Position numbers and translations under genes: made by a program
The notes under the pieces: generated by a model
What the model saw: only the letters and a program-made list of their open reading frames with translations
Told to the model about the DNA's origin: nothing
The model's database searches: none
In this document: piece by piece, positions 1-11,415 of the stretch
How the letters are laid out: each line of letters starts with the position of its first letter
Position numbering within the stretch: position 1 is the first letter of the stretch
Source: Siphonodentalium dalli
Lineage: Eukaryota; Mollusca; Scaphopoda; Gadilida; Siphonodentaliidae
DNA: 64,000 nt
Direction of reading: 5' to 3'
Assembly (NCBI GenBank): GCA_032622095.1
Contig: CP136068.1
Span: 157,923,465-157,987,464, forward strand

Positions 1-137
1 TCTGAGACACAGATATTTCAAATGGTGATGAATTACAATATTTTAATCATATTTGTGTGTATGGCGTAGATTGTTATTAAAACCGTATATCCAGGCACTA
101 AACAAAATAATCGATGACTCGAAAATTAAATGGGCCT
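1..137. repeat. End of a TTAA-type dispersed repeat abutting the gene A stop codon
   Basis: This segment is repeated almost in full at 1847-1988 and partly, inverted, at 48598-48700. The boundary sequence reads (minus strand) TTGAAGGCCCATTTAATTTTCG. Other copies start with TTAAAGGCCCACTTAA, so the element appears to target TTAA. The gene A stop codon TGA lies in the mutated target. The other end is outside the window. Confidence 0.6.
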
Positions 138-442
138 TCAAATTTTATGTTTAACTAAGTTTAAGTTTCTATAGTAACTATCATCGAAGATTAGGTTTCC
201 ATGGTAATACTCCCTAGTCTGATTGAAGTTCCACTCTTCCAGACAATCATACGCGTAGTGCTCGAAATCATAGTAAAGTTTGTTTACAAACAGCTTCTTT
301 GATGTGTAGAGTTTCGGAAGGTCTCTAATGCCGTTAACGCACACCTGACGAACTATTTTTCCTCCGCAGTTTCCGTCCCACTCTTTATAACGAGCCACAA
401 ACGGCCTCCAAGAATACTCTCCACCTGTTGCCATTGGATACC
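138..442 (-). CDS. Gene A exon 3: C-terminal part of core-2 GlcNAc-transferase-like protein
   Basis: This last coding exon of gene A encodes residues 373-473. The acceptor is CATTCCATAG just before 442, and two bases complete the glycine codon split after exon 2 (phase 1). The stop TGA is at 140-138. It carries the C-terminal GCNT-family block: a GGKIVRQVCVNG segment, a DLPKL step, then KLFVNK and CLEEW. In mouse core-2 GnT the arginine before the CV motif and the lysine of the ANK/VNK motif contact the UDP-sugar, and both are present here. The exon is 305 nt, exactly the length of the gene B exon 3, with about 80 percent identical residues by eye. The final 25 residues (NQT site, tyrosine-rich tail) are less typical of vertebrate enzymes. 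The 3-prime UTR runs off the left edge. Confidence 0.88.
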
Positions 443-1245
443 CTATGGAATGAAACATTAACGGAATAAGAGAAATATATTAGACAGAGCGATTCCTCTA
501 AGACTATCCGGTTGAGTTCATGCTGTTTTAGGCCGAGTGCCGCCCCATTCTCTTCTATAACACACTTTACGCCCAGATCTTGGGCGGAAGTGATCTTGCT
601 TGTATGTCTTCGCGGATTAGGTCAAATGGACACTTTGCGTATATGAACATAGAGCACAGCCTTTCCTAAGCATGATGATATCAAAGATGCTTATATCAGA
701 AGTCCGTTGACTGTCAAAGCAATGAGATATATAAGTAAACAAAGCTCTATCAGAGAACAGATGTACGCAATCGATTAAACAATCGTATCATCACTTCACC
801 CTTTTCTATCACGGCAAATGGTATATCGTTTTGAAGACAGAATTATCGCGGACATGTCGATAGATATATATATTTAATCTTCCAACAAGATACATGGTGC
901 GATGTAAAAGAAAAAACAAACAAAACGGAATGACAATAAACAATACCTATCCTTAGCCACGCGCGGAGAAGAAGTTGAGTCTCGATTCTTATTGTTGCTT
1001 TGTGCTTTTTTGTTTTGTTTGGGGGTAGTGGAGTAGACCAAATTAATGGCAATTTGATAGTCTTTTCCCGCTTATATAGGGACCCACTTGTCGGCGCATG
1101 GCATATGATTTAACAAACTAGTATATGGAAATGTATGATATGGCAGATGATTAATCACATGCCCGGGCTCCACGTGTAAATATAGTATATCATTTCAATG
1201 AAAGTCTGTAATAAAAAGAAGAGTAACGGGACGGGACTCAATCCA
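443..1245. other. Gene A intron 2, right part: no recognised feature
   Basis: This unique-looking AT-rich sequence lies between exon 3 and the 27-bp array. A 69-codon minus frame at 843-1052 shows no family resemblance and I treat it as chance. Confidence 0.5.
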
Positions 1246-1407
1246 AAACAGCATCAACACAACCGATATTCTAAACAGCATCAACACAACCGATATTCTA
1301 AACAGCATCAACACAACCGATATTCTAAACAGCATCAACACAACCGATATTCTAAACAGCATCAACACAACCGATATTCTAAACAGCATCAACACAACCG
1401 ATATCCC
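1246..1407. repeat. 27-bp tandem repeat, 6 copies
   Basis: Six consecutive copies of a 27-base unit beginning AAACAGCATCAACACAACCG are nearly identical, with only the last diverging at its 3-prime end. Because 27 is a multiple of three, the array is open on both strands: plus-strand KQHQHNRYS repeats and a hydrophobic minus-strand repeat. That openness follows from the period and is not evidence for a gene. It lies in intron 2 of gene A. Confidence 0.95.
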
Positions 1408-1617
1408 AAGCTGATAACTTGGTCTAATCTGAGAGTTGTAGCGTTTCTGTGGATAATTGAGATTGGGCGTGTGTATCCTCAGCCCTGTATGGAGCCCCAG
1501 ACAGAAAACAATGCACTGATGGATGTCGCCTGCTTGGGTCCATGTGAGGCTCAAAACGGGAGTGTTATATAAACACGTCATGACAGGAGCCACGCTGGTG
1601 CAGCATTCAAATATCTT

Positions 1618-1753
1618 GTGCCAGTGGATTATCTTATATATACGAGAATGCACTGGCTTACAAGGTCAAGGTAACTACTGTTAGGCCAATGTATTCTCTT
1701 ATATATGCGAGGCTACTTATCGGAGACTCGCATATATAAGATAAAGCATTGGC
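1618..1753. mobile_element. Paired-hairpin MITE, short divergent copy
   Basis: A degenerate short hairpin at 1619-1657 is followed by a full hairpin at 1685-1753. The full arms read GCCAATGTATTCTCTTATAT against ATATAAGATAAAGCATTGGC. The outer edge reads GGCACAGGG, as in every other copy of the family (see 4193-4656). No clear outer terminal repeat or target duplication is visible here. Confidence 0.75.
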
Positions 1754-1846
1754 ACAGGGTTTTCGAAAAATGCCAGGAAGCACCCGCCATAAAGGGGGAA
1801 ATCTTTCTATGATTTCTGCTGTTGTTTATTTCTCTATGGGAATCTT

Positions 1847-1988
1847 CTGAGACACATGCAGACGTTTCAAATTGTGATGAATTATAGTATTGTATTCATA
1901 TTTTATGGCATAGATTGTTATTAAAACCGTATATCAAGGCATTATACATAAACATAATCGATGACTCGAAAATTAAGTGGGCCTTTAA
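1847..1988. repeat. Second copy of the TTAA-AGGCCCAC repeat end
   Basis: This matches 1-137 with small indels, from TCTGAGACAC through to AAGTGGGCCTTTAA. TTAA at 1985-1988 is the presumed target. The two copies are in the same orientation, 1.8 kb apart. Confidence 0.75.
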
Positions 1989-4192
1989 AAAGTGCTCATC
2001 GGAATTGTCTATTATTCATTTAGAGGGATGTTAATTTTGTGTCTTATGACTAGCTTAGTCAGAGTAGAAGGGCATAATGTGTCTAGGTCCACGAGACCCC
2101 GTTTAGGGGGTAAGGTTATGTTGTTAAAAGTATTACGATAGTCGCTCATTGTGCATATTATAGTGAAGGAGAGATGTCTGTGCAGTCTTGAAAACAAATT
2201 GCCGTCGTATATGTTTTGAGAAGCCCGAGAAATCCGACATTGAATACGGAAGTTTGTCTAAAAAAATCGTCATTTTGTTTGGATTATTATGCTATTTCAT
2301 GTAAATATCTGCAAAAATAATTAAAATTTCGCATTTGAATAGGTGTCTCCAGTTGGAACATTTTGTGCTGAACAATATGTAGTGCCTCTTGTATATTTTT
2401 AGGCTGAATTGTCATAACTTCCAATTATTTCCATGATTGTGGACAGTGTTTTTATATGGTAAACTGGTGTAACTCAGAAAGCTCAACTCGGATTGTATGG
2501 GACTTTTCATGACACATCTACGATGTTATGACCTAAATAATAAAAAAGACCACCACATTTCCCCTTTCAGGTCTAATAATAAATGTTCTTGGACTACAAC
2601 TGACTCAACATAAACCGGCTTCTTATTTATATGTCCGTTTATTCCACACATAGTGACGTGTGATACAGCATGTATTCAATGGAATACCAACCATTGATTA
2701 CATAGTGCTTTATACCACAAAAGAATACCAAGCGTCAAAACATAGTTCAGTCTCATCGCTACGTTATGTCTGACCGCTTCCGACATGTGTATTTTCTTAA
2801 TTAAAGCTAACATACAGTTTGTATTGAAGTGCTTTGTCAGTTAAAATTCATTCTGGCTTCATCTATAGACAACTTTCAAATGAATATGGACAGTTCAGTT
2901 ACTCATGCAAAATGCAGAAAAAAATAATTTTGTAACCTACACAAGTCTCAAATAAAACAACGAGTGATTTCCTCTCATTTTGCGTATGTGCTGGCAGTGG
3001 TAAGTCCTGCGTATATAGCAGGGGACTGAACTCTACATGAATCTTGGAGGTATACAAACCGGAACTACCCCGAGCTGAGATGACGTTGTTTCCAAAGAGA
3101 GATGACGTACGTCGACAATCCGCTGACGTACGTCGACAATCCGCTTGGGTGGTGTCCATTCAATTACCAGGTTATAGTACAGTGGTAGTCACAGTAATGA
3201 ATTAACTTATCCGACACTAGGTTGTGGAATAAACACAGAACACGATTTGAATCATAATCTACAATATGTTATAGAACTCGTTGCGGACGGTGCATAGTCA
3301 CAATTAACACAAGCTCCGCTTTCGTGAAATATATCATTGTGCCATCCGCAAATAGTTCGATAAACGATTATCGATTAAGATGCGCGTTGTATTCTGTCTC
3401 TGTATATATACTAATAAACCTCAAATTTGTTTGTTTGTTTGTCTGTCGGTCGGGCTATGGTCCACCAAACGGCTAAACAATCGAGCTGAATATTTTTCTC
3501 ACATGGGTCTCTTTGACCGTACGCCACTGTGGTTCCTTTGATCTCGACATGTTAAGAATGTTTTAGTTCCGAAAAAAATTGGTTCTGTTCTCATAATGGA
3601 CTTTGTGAGTATCTATATATAGCTAATATTAATATTTATTTATTTATATATAGCCACAATAAACAATTTTAATTATATAATTAATCAATTACCCAAAATG
3701 TTTGGACCTTGGTCGCTGGAAATTCGCCTGCATGGGTGAATTGACTCGGTGTGTTTCATTGGATAGGTGCCGTTGACACTAAATGGGACATTAACAATTA
3801 TATTATCATATATTAGCAATAACGAGCGTTCCTTATCAGCTTCGACGATATGCAGGAAAATAGATACACAGGGGTCACCTTGTCAGGGGAATATCATGGG
3901 ATAGGCGCCTTTGACCTTTCAAGCAAACGGAATGATCTAGATTTAATTGAAATTCAATGTATTTCTATGATCGTCACATAAATGTATCAATTGAGATAGG
4001 GTTAATCGTCCCTTGGCCAATACTTGAGTGTGATTATCCTATCATCGACTTTATTACCTAGGTGATACCTGTCTACCACACTTCCTTTGATATAAGTGAT
4101 GTACATGCAGCGTTTGGCTAGCTGCATACTCTCCCGAAAGTCTGTCGGAAAACTCATACATGTAGTAAACGACGGTACCAGCGACACATGTC
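1989..4192. other. Intron 2 of gene A: mostly featureless AT-rich DNA
   Basis: No coding or RNA gene is recognised. A 21-bp direct duplication containing TGACGTACGTCGAC occurs around 3102-3143. At about 3397-3640 a stretch begins with a TATATATACTAATAAACC leader and a TTTG/TCTG run. It resembles the leader seen at 54590 and 62520 and may be a decayed element of the same kind. The rest is unassigned. Confidence 0.4.
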
Positions 4193-4656
4193 ATATATGT
4201 GACCCGCCATAACAAATCCAGTCGTAAGTCGGGATTTTTTTTACCCTGTGCCAATGCGTTCTCTTATATATGCGAGTCGACCATAGGTCGCCTCGCATAT
4301 ATAAGAGAATGCATTGGCCTAACAATTTTTTATCATTTTTTTTAAATAAATGTTTCTTCTTAAATTTTTTAGGACATAAAATAAAAAACATCCATTACCC
4401 TGCAGGGAGCCCCACACATATATAGAAGCATATAGAAGAGTGTCGTCTGCTCATGTTTGTCTGGGGCTCTGTATGGGTGAAATTATAAAATTGTTAAAGA
4501 ATACAAGAAAAAAATATTAAAATTGTAAAAAATTGTTAGGCCAATGCATTCTCTTATATATGCGAGGCGACCTATGGTCGACTCGCATATATAAAACAGA
4601 ATGCATTGGCACAGGGATGGACTTACGACTGGATTTGATATGGCGGGTCACATATA
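4193..4656. mobile_element. Paired-hairpin MITE in a GTGACCCGCCAT outer frame
   Basis: The outer inverted repeats are about 30 bp: GTGACCCGCCATAACAAATC at the left and its complement GATATGGCGGGTCAC at the right. Inside, two hairpins at 4250-4318 and 4540-4610 point in opposite orientation. Each folds as GCCAATGC-ATTCTC-TTATATATGCGAG around a short GTCGACCATAGGTCGC loop. The roughly 220-bp core between them holds a smaller motif, CTGCAGGGAGCCCCACACAT. A related copy is at 46465-46922. No open frame is present, so the element is non-autonomous. Confidence 0.85.
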
Positions 4657-4679
4657 CGATGACAAATTACATTCTAAAG

Positions 4680-5350
4680 ATATGGATTGCCTTCGCAATC
4701 GATATTGCTGTTAAAATATTCACATCCGATAAAACCTCCATAAACAGAAATAATATTATATTATGGACAGATTTTGTTCTTATACCAATCAGATATCGCG
4801 TAAATGGCTTGTTATTGTCATGTTAGTATACTCTGCGTAATGTAAACAAACGCCATGTTATGTAAACTAACAGTACGTAATGATTATGCGATAAGCAAAA
4901 CACTCAACACCGGGGAGACCCCACTAAATGGAAATGCCACCAAGTTGTTTACAGGATACTGATATAGCGCTCGTTAATATTCGCCTCTCAAGATTTCGAT
5001 CTTGAGTGGGTCACCATGAATCACCTTCCTAAACAAATCACCACGGTGTTGAGTGTTTTGATTATCGCCCTCTGTTTACGTGCTGTATATACACAAATTA
5101 TCGGCTCACACAACGTGTGTTTTGTGGATGATATCGTATTCATACTATCATTATACTATACTATCAATATATTCTTGTAGAATATTTCAAAAGTTGGTAA
5201 CTGTTATTTCTAAAATTATTACCTATATAACGAAGGCCAATCGTTGTTTTAATAGAGAAATGGCACAAGCTGATCTGTCGTATCAGTTTTCTCTTCGAAG
5301 TTTAGTCTGAACTAAAGGTGAAGCGAGAGACAGTTGTAAATGTATACATT
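4680..5350 (+). repeat. Dispersed repeat of about 650 bp, copy 1
   Basis: This aligns along its length with 32790-33400 in the same orientation and partly with 38050-38215 inverted. Conserved blocks include GTGTTGAGTGTTTTGATTAT, CGCCCTCTGTTTACGTGCTG and GAAGGCCAATCGTTGTTTTA. Short open frames inside (5080-5310) are not conserved in frame between copies. No terminal repeats are recognised and the class is unknown. Confidence 0.8.
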
Positions 5351-5423
5351 TGAAATGTTAATCTGATTGTGACATTCTGTGTATTTTATTAACATGTAAC
5401 ATGTGGTTTCCCACTACACTCAC

Positions 5424-5650
5424 CGTTATAGGATCCAGGAACCTTTAGACGTGGATTATTGTTGAGCGTCGAGAAGAACGTTTCGTCTGGTACATAAGTG
5501 TTCTCCACCCATTTAAGAAGGTCTTTAGCCGTTTGGTTATGCAGGACGTAGTCAACATAGCCCCGGCTAGCTACTATATGTACAGATCCTTTTGTTGGAG
5601 TTATTCCCCTTGGTGGTTTACCTTGACGATTCCATCGAGCTTTATACTCT
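5424..5650 (-). CDS. Gene A exon 2: central part of core-2 GlcNAc-transferase-like protein
   Basis: This middle exon encodes residues 297-373. The acceptor TTACTATTACAG ends at 5651, and the donor GTGAGT (5423-5418) follows the split glycine codon. It enters in phase 2 and leaves in phase 1, exactly as gene B exon 2. The translation has the family blocks GSVHIVASRGYVDYVL and WVENTYVPDETFFST. The glutamate of PDE (residue 353) matches the catalytic base of mouse core-2 GnT-1. The usual vertebrate segment between the N- and C-terminal halves of the catalytic domain is shorter here. The exon makes no usable product alone. Its fit with the exons at 12511 and 442 in frame and phase is the main proof of the gene model. 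Confidence 0.9.
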
Positions 5651-6520
5651 CTGTAATAGTAATGACAAGAAAACCATAGTCAGAAATGGTAACGCCCTCA
5701 AGATCATATATTTAAATTATAATATAAAATATATCGGTTTCATGAATGACCGCCTCAGAATTCTGTTAAAACAACTAATCCTTCAAATTATTACAAAAAT
5801 AGGTTTCGCATTCACAACAGAAAGACTCTAAATGCGGATCAAAAATCTACTAAACGGATTAAATACACAACCGATACTTCCCAATACATTTAGTCTTCAT
5901 TCCAAATGAGACATGTCTCATACTTCATCAGCAAAGTTAGCTGTTATATTGCATTGAGTTCCCGCCATAAAATCTTCAAGAGTGGCCCAGCTATTGTTCA
6001 TACCTAAACATCGAAAGCAATTAACGCGGTCATAAAAGTTACACACTGCAACAATGAGACATCCGCGAGTACACATCCGCGACAACCCGAAATGTGTTGT
6101 CCTGCGAGATACGGCGCGTGAAACATGAAATGTGTTGTCCTGCGAGATACGACCTGATCAGCCTTACTACAATTTCCTAAAAGAACTCGCATCGCGTGAA
6201 ACATGAAATTTGTTGTCCTGCCAGATATCCCCATCGCCTCGCCCATTGTCATGTCAAGATCATGCAGCGCAGCAGTAAACACCCATAGGGCGTAATTAAC
6301 TTGCTGAGGTCACAGTAACCTAACACATGGGTTCTATACTTTAATTTCTGTTCAGAATACCTTTCTTTTGTCCCATTGTGACAATAAGTCAAACTGGTAA
6401 TCGCCATAATGGAAGTTGGATAAGATGACACCTGTATTCAAAACTGATACCTGAACTACTCATTTGGAAAACTATTCTTGCCCTGGAGCGACTATAGCGT
6501 TCGGTTATTGGCTCTAAGGA
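5651..6520. other. Gene A intron 1, left part
   Basis: No gene is recognised. Around 6085-6220 a 30-40 bp motif containing AAATGTGTTGTCCTGCGAGA recurs three times with divergence, giving spurious open frames. The rest is unassigned. Confidence 0.4.
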
Positions 6521-6534
6521 TTGATGGAAACCAA

Positions 6535-6780
6535 GCCTTGAAATAGCGTGTCTGTCATTTGCAGAATGAGGTCCCCAGAGGGTGAATTTAGTGATGCTAC
6601 CCCGCATAGCGGGCTAGCATCACCAAATTCACCCTCTGTGAACCTCATTCTGATTAGGTGTAAGCAGATGAGGTCCCCAGAGGGTGAATTTGGTGATGCT
6701 AGCCCGCTATGCGGGGTAGCATCACTAAATTCACCCTGTGGGACCTCATTCTGCAAATGACAGACACGCTATTTCAAGGC
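6535..6780. mobile_element. Palindrome-of-palindromes MITE with 14-bp flanking repeat
   Basis: The outer inverted arms read GCCTTGAAATAGCGTGTCTG and its complement. Within each arm lies a further hairpin, GCAGAATGAGGTCCCCAGAG... folding back on CTCTGTGAACCTCATTCTG. The element is flanked by TTGATGGAAACCAA (6521-6534) and TTGATGGAAACTCAA (6781-6795). That is a likely target duplication, unusually long for a DNA transposon. Relatives are at 43776-43919 and 52141-52556. Open frames on both strands come from the symmetry and are not genes. Confidence 0.85.
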
Positions 6781-6795
6781 TTGATGGAAACTCAA

Positions 6796-8800
6796 CTCAT
6801 CATCATCACCCATTGAACACCATGCAGTGTGTGAGTAGGCCATACGTAATGCTTTCTCCTTAGCCACTATATGTGGGACATTAGTTACTTGGTTAATTTG
6901 GATTTATCGTCGTTTCCGCCGCTAGGACATCTCCGATGTCAGTTTTACGGGTGGAGGAAAGACCAATCAGAGGGATAATTTTCACCGAGAAATCACTCCA
7001 CTGTGTGTAGAAACCATCAAAGCAACTGAGAAACTTTCCCAGATGCAAGAATCCGATTACCATTAATAAGCGTTGATCACGAATTCGCTGGACTGCCTAT
7101 GACGGCGTAATACACTGAGCACGGACCATGCACCGGGCCCCCGTGGAACATTAGTAAATATATATATACCATTTACAGTTGATAACATCCCGGTGCAGTC
7201 AAACATATGTTAGCATATCTAAGACAAATTATATAATACGGAAATTTTTCAATAAATTTCAATCAAGTTTAGCCATATGAACTGAGGTGACAATTTTCAA
7301 TCTTTCAATGTGTAGCTGATAAACAGGTCTAATAATCAATATAGAGGATATACAATTCGTCCCCAGTTTATAGGGAAATTTACAAAACTCGTCCAGTAAA
7401 TTAATTTACTGGACTCGTTTTGTAAATTTATATTGATTATTATTATCCAAAACTCTTCTGTTAAATAAATAAACTGGACATGAAAGTAACAGTAGCTTCT
7501 ATAAGGCCTGCGATGACGTTTTATGTAAACATGCGTTGTTTGCCCGCGTAAATAAATAGTCCCAGATAAATAAGACTCTTTGACGTATCTAATGGCGTAA
7601 ATTTAATTAAATAACTTTTAGAACTATATTAATATCAGTCACCTACACCGATTATTCTTCATTCCTCGTCCGTGGCGGAATGTAAACTGACGACAAACCG
7701 AAAGTCAAAGGCGACGTTTTGCGTAGCAATAATACATCTGGCGCTATTCCTGTTATCCAATGATTGGTGTATAACATTATTATGGAATGGGTTTAATGAA
7801 TGGAACAATAGTCCTTATCATGTAATAAACACCTTTATTATGTGCTTGCCCTTAAAATAGCGGGATATTACCGAAACGTAGATCGTTGTATTTATCTCTT
7901 AGAAGCCACAGTGAAATACGATGTCGTTATTTCACTCTAGATAGCGTTATTTCACTTCAGTTTATCGGCGGTTTACGCCAGCGAAAAAATTGGAAGACAA
8001 GTTCTATAACCGCGCGTTATAGTAAATTATCTGCAAACTTATCGGCTATAACCCATAACCTTATAAGGAAACAAGAGTTATCGGCTATAACCCATAACCT
8101 TATAAGGAAACAAGAGTTATTTCTTATAATTTAATCCATCACTTCACAGGAGAACCACTATAAGTAGAAGGCAGATGTAAAACAAGCGAAAAACTTTCCG
8201 AAGAAAATAACACGGGCGTAAAGTTGAAACAGACACTCTTAACATCTAATTATTGATTGGTCATTCAAGTGTCGTCTGAAATTCGTCGTTTTTGATTGAC
8301 TAGCCGGTACTTAACATGCAGTTGTGACCCGTGCACGTGGGGTATATATATATTTCGACTGTGAGACACCGAGAATTTGTTAGTTTCGATTCCGTGTTTC
8401 ATTTCTGTGTCTGAGCTTTGTTGCTTTATCTGGTAGGTAATTGTGCACTTGTGATTAGTATGAAGTATTGTTCAAATTGCTGTACTATTAAAAGTAAAAA
8501 TGACACATAACTTAGCAACTTTGAGCTTTAATAAGGTGCATATAATAAAAAGAATACCAGCTTGCATGCAGTCGCTCGTTAAAATTTGATATTTCTTTCC
8601 AGACACTCATGAGATATTTCGGTATTCAAACAAAAAACTATAGGTATTCTCTATATATATCTTTACACGGGGACATAAAGTTCAAGCATACACAAGTTAC
8701 AGTAACTGTCAGTATCAGAATAGATAATAATGACAATTTTTCTAAATCTTCTATTCTAAAACGTTTCGCGTATAGTTAACCACAGTGAACCGAAAATGAC
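6796..8800. other. Gene A intron 1: no gene; small palindrome and 39-bp duplication
   Basis: This is AT-rich sequence. A 50-bp near-perfect palindrome lies at about 7379-7430 (ATTTACAAAACTCGTCCAGT mirrored). A 39-bp unit with TTATCGGCTATAACCCATAA is duplicated head to tail at about 8038-8117. I see no coding or RNA feature. Confidence 0.5.
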
Positions 8801-8805
8801 ATTTT

Positions 8806-9850
8806 GAAATTATATGTCTGTTATATCATCTGATGATAAATTATATGTCTGGGGCCCGCACATCTACTAAATTATATGTCTGGTACCCGCACACCTGATG
8901 ATAAATTATATGTCTTGGGCCCGCACGTCTACTAAAGTATATGACTGGTACCCGCACACATGATGATAAAGTATGTGTCTGGGGCCCGCACATCTAATAA
9001 ATTATATGTCTGGTACCCGCACACCTGATGATAAATTATATGTCTTGGGCCCGCACGTCTACTAAATTATATGACTGGTACCCGCACACCTGATGATAAA
9101 GTATATGTCTTGGGCCCGCACATCTAATAAATTATATGTCTGGTACCCGCACACCTGATGATAAATTATATGTCTTGGGCCCGCACACCTGATGATAAAT
9201 TATATGTCTGGGGCCCGCTCATCTAATAAATTATATGTATGGTACCCGTACACCTGATGATAAATTAAATATCTTGGGCCTGCACATCTGATGATAAATT
9301 ATATGTCTTGGGTCCGCACACCTGATGATAAATTATATGTCTTGGGCCTGCACATCTAATAAATTATATGTCTGGGGCCCGCATACCTGATGATAAATTA
9401 TGTCTTGGGCCTGCACATCTAATAAATTATATGTCTGGGGCCCGCACACCTGATGATAAATTATATCTCTGGGGCCCGCACACCTGATGATAAATTATAT
9501 GTCTTGGGCCCGCTCATCTGATAAATTATATGTCTGGGCGCACCTGATGATAAATTATATGTCTTGGGCCCGCTCATCTGATAAATTATATGACTGGAGC
9601 CCGTACATCTGATGATAAATTATATGTCTGCATGGGGGCCGCTCATCTGATAAATTATATGTCTTGGGCCCGCACACCTGATGATAAATTATATGTCCTG
9701 GGCCCGCTCATCTGATAAATTATATGTCTTGGGCCTGCACACCTGATGATAAATTACATGTCTGGGGCCCCGCACATCTAATAAATTAAATGTCTGGTAC
9801 CCGCACACCTGATGATAAATTATATGTCTTGGGCCCGCTCATTTAATACA
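8806..9850. repeat. Satellite of 31-34 bp units with GGGCCCGCAC core
   Basis: About 30 units alternate between ...CACCTGATGATAAATTATAT and ...CATCTAATAAATTATATGTC, each followed by GTCTGGGGCCCGC or GTCTTGGGCCCGC. Some units carry GGTACCCGC instead of GGGCCCGC. Early units alternate the two forms (a higher-order dimer) and later units are more uniform. A lone unit survives at 11271-11297. The array lies in gene A intron 1. Confidence 0.95.
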
Positions 9851-9993
9851 TAAAACAATGTATGTCTGGGCCCCGAACAATTTCTTCTCATTTTATGCAC
9901 AAGGAACGAAGTGCGTTCAGGACATGACTTATATATATATACTTAGTATTTATATATTAGTTTGGGAGAAAATACACAGAAGTCAGCTCGTAA

Positions 9994-10047
9994 GTGTTCA
10001 CCGGGTAGAAGGTGTTCACCGGGTAGAAGGTGTTCACCGGGTAGAAG
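9994..10047. repeat. 18-bp tandem repeat, 3 perfect copies
   Basis: The unit GTGTTCACCGGGTAGAAG is repeated three times without change, just after the satellite. Confidence 0.95.
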
Positions 10048-10225
10048 GTGCATATATACTAGTTCATAAATACTTATTCTCTTTTTCAATTATATGAGGT
10101 TAAAAGAAAGTCGCGATGTAGTTTTCCCGATATATTGCTGGTCTTATAGTGTAAATAAGGCCGTCTCATTAATACTGCTGAGATATACCTACATGTACTA
10201 GTCACCAGACGCAAACGGTCAATTA

Positions 10226-11275
10226 TAGGAATCACTGAACTAAATGGTTTCCCATGGGCGACAGTGTTAACTGAATTGAAGCCTACAGGCCACCTCAGTG
10301 ATGTTTACCCAGCTAGATTGACACCAGTTGATCATGAAAATGCAAGAAAATTCATAGGTAATGTGTTTACATTTTAAACAAAATACCCAAGTGTACGACA
10401 ATGTCATGGGTATTCCCACAGCCAAATTTGATCTGGAAAAACCGAGAACTACAGCAGCCAGTTAAATAATTTTCCCACTCACAAAAATCCATTCCCCCAT
10501 TAATTCACCAGTTAAAATTATTTAGATATGATATACAATTCAAATAAACACGATGCCATCCTTTAAAGGGGTACTGTACGCCATTTTCAATAAATTTCCG
10601 GTGATAACAACGATCTATTATCGATACTATATAGAAACATAAGTAATTTGAGTCGAAGATGTATTCTGTAAACGCTCAGGTTAATAGGCTATCTTAAAAT
10701 TTAATAATTTAAAAGTTAATAATTCGATATAAATTGATTTTATGGCTGGAGCCATAAAATGGCGTAAATTAAAATACGAATTTCCGTGTACAAAACGTAA
10801 TCAAATTATAATTGAGGGATACTGGATTAGTAAACCCATTCCACACACGATCGTTTGAAATATTATGCTTATACGGGGAGAAAACTCAAGCCACTCATTG
10901 ACTAGTGACGATACAATAACTTAAATGAGTATATGGGACTACTATGCATATAATATAATTTTTATTTGATTCATTTGGTTCAAAACTGTACAAAAATTAC
11001 TCGACAACGACAATTTGTATTTTTGCATTCCGGTAAATTTGCCATCCGTAACACTACTTCGTACTCAACAGACTTTCAAAGAATGGAAAAGTAGTTACCT
11101 TATTCTCCGACTCGGGGATTATAGAAACCAACAAAAACATCTTGGGTACAGTACCCCTTTAATAACGTGTCACACGTATCAGGTGAAGGTCATTCTTCAG
11201 TTACCTTCACCTTCATCATTCCACGGTGCACTCGTTCCCCGACTCTGGAACACGTTTAGCTCCCTGATTCCTATA
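10226..11275 (+). mobile_element. Old LINE-like relic split by a TTAA element
   Basis: Both ends of this region match the inverse of 36660-36925: GAATCACTGAACTAAATGGT at the left, and CATTCTTCAGTTACCTTCAC and CCCGACTCTGGAACACGTTT at the right. The second copy lacks the 596 bp at 10567-11162 and an extra roughly 200 bp near 10270-10480. A short translation at 11215-11290 reads FHGALVPRLWNTFSSLI. It resembles the C-terminal SFSVAAPRLWNSLP motif of many LINE reverse transcriptases, but the match is weak and the class remains a guess. Confidence 0.5.
10567..11158. mobile_element. TTAA-flanked MITE (AGGGGTACTGTAC ends), copy 1
   Basis: TTAA at 10563-10566 and 11159-11162 flank inverted ends AAGGGGTACTGTACG / CAGTACCCCTT. 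The same site without the element is present at 36776-36790 (inverted), where CATCCTTTAATAACGTGTC is uninterrupted. This shows insertion into a single TTAA. TTAA duplication is typical of piggyBac and Kolobok superfamilies. There is no transposase frame. A second copy is at 38301-38863. Confidence 0.9.
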
Positions 11276-11415
11276 TGTCTGGAGCCCACACATCTGATGT
11301 TGACCTAGCTCAGCCAGTGAACTCAAGAGAGTTTTCATTTTAACGGACATAACTCAACAATCGTTACACTCGTTATATACATGTAATAACATGCATATAT
11401 AAACACAACTGTGAT

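Noticed and set aside
1195-1653. Open frames on both strands across the 27-bp repeats
   Set aside because: The period is a multiple of three, so openness is automatic; no homology and no splice or start context.
6389-6760. Frames EGEFSDATPHSGLASPNSPS on both strands
   Set aside because: Product of hairpin symmetry in the MITE; the same peptide arises from unrelated copies and both strands.
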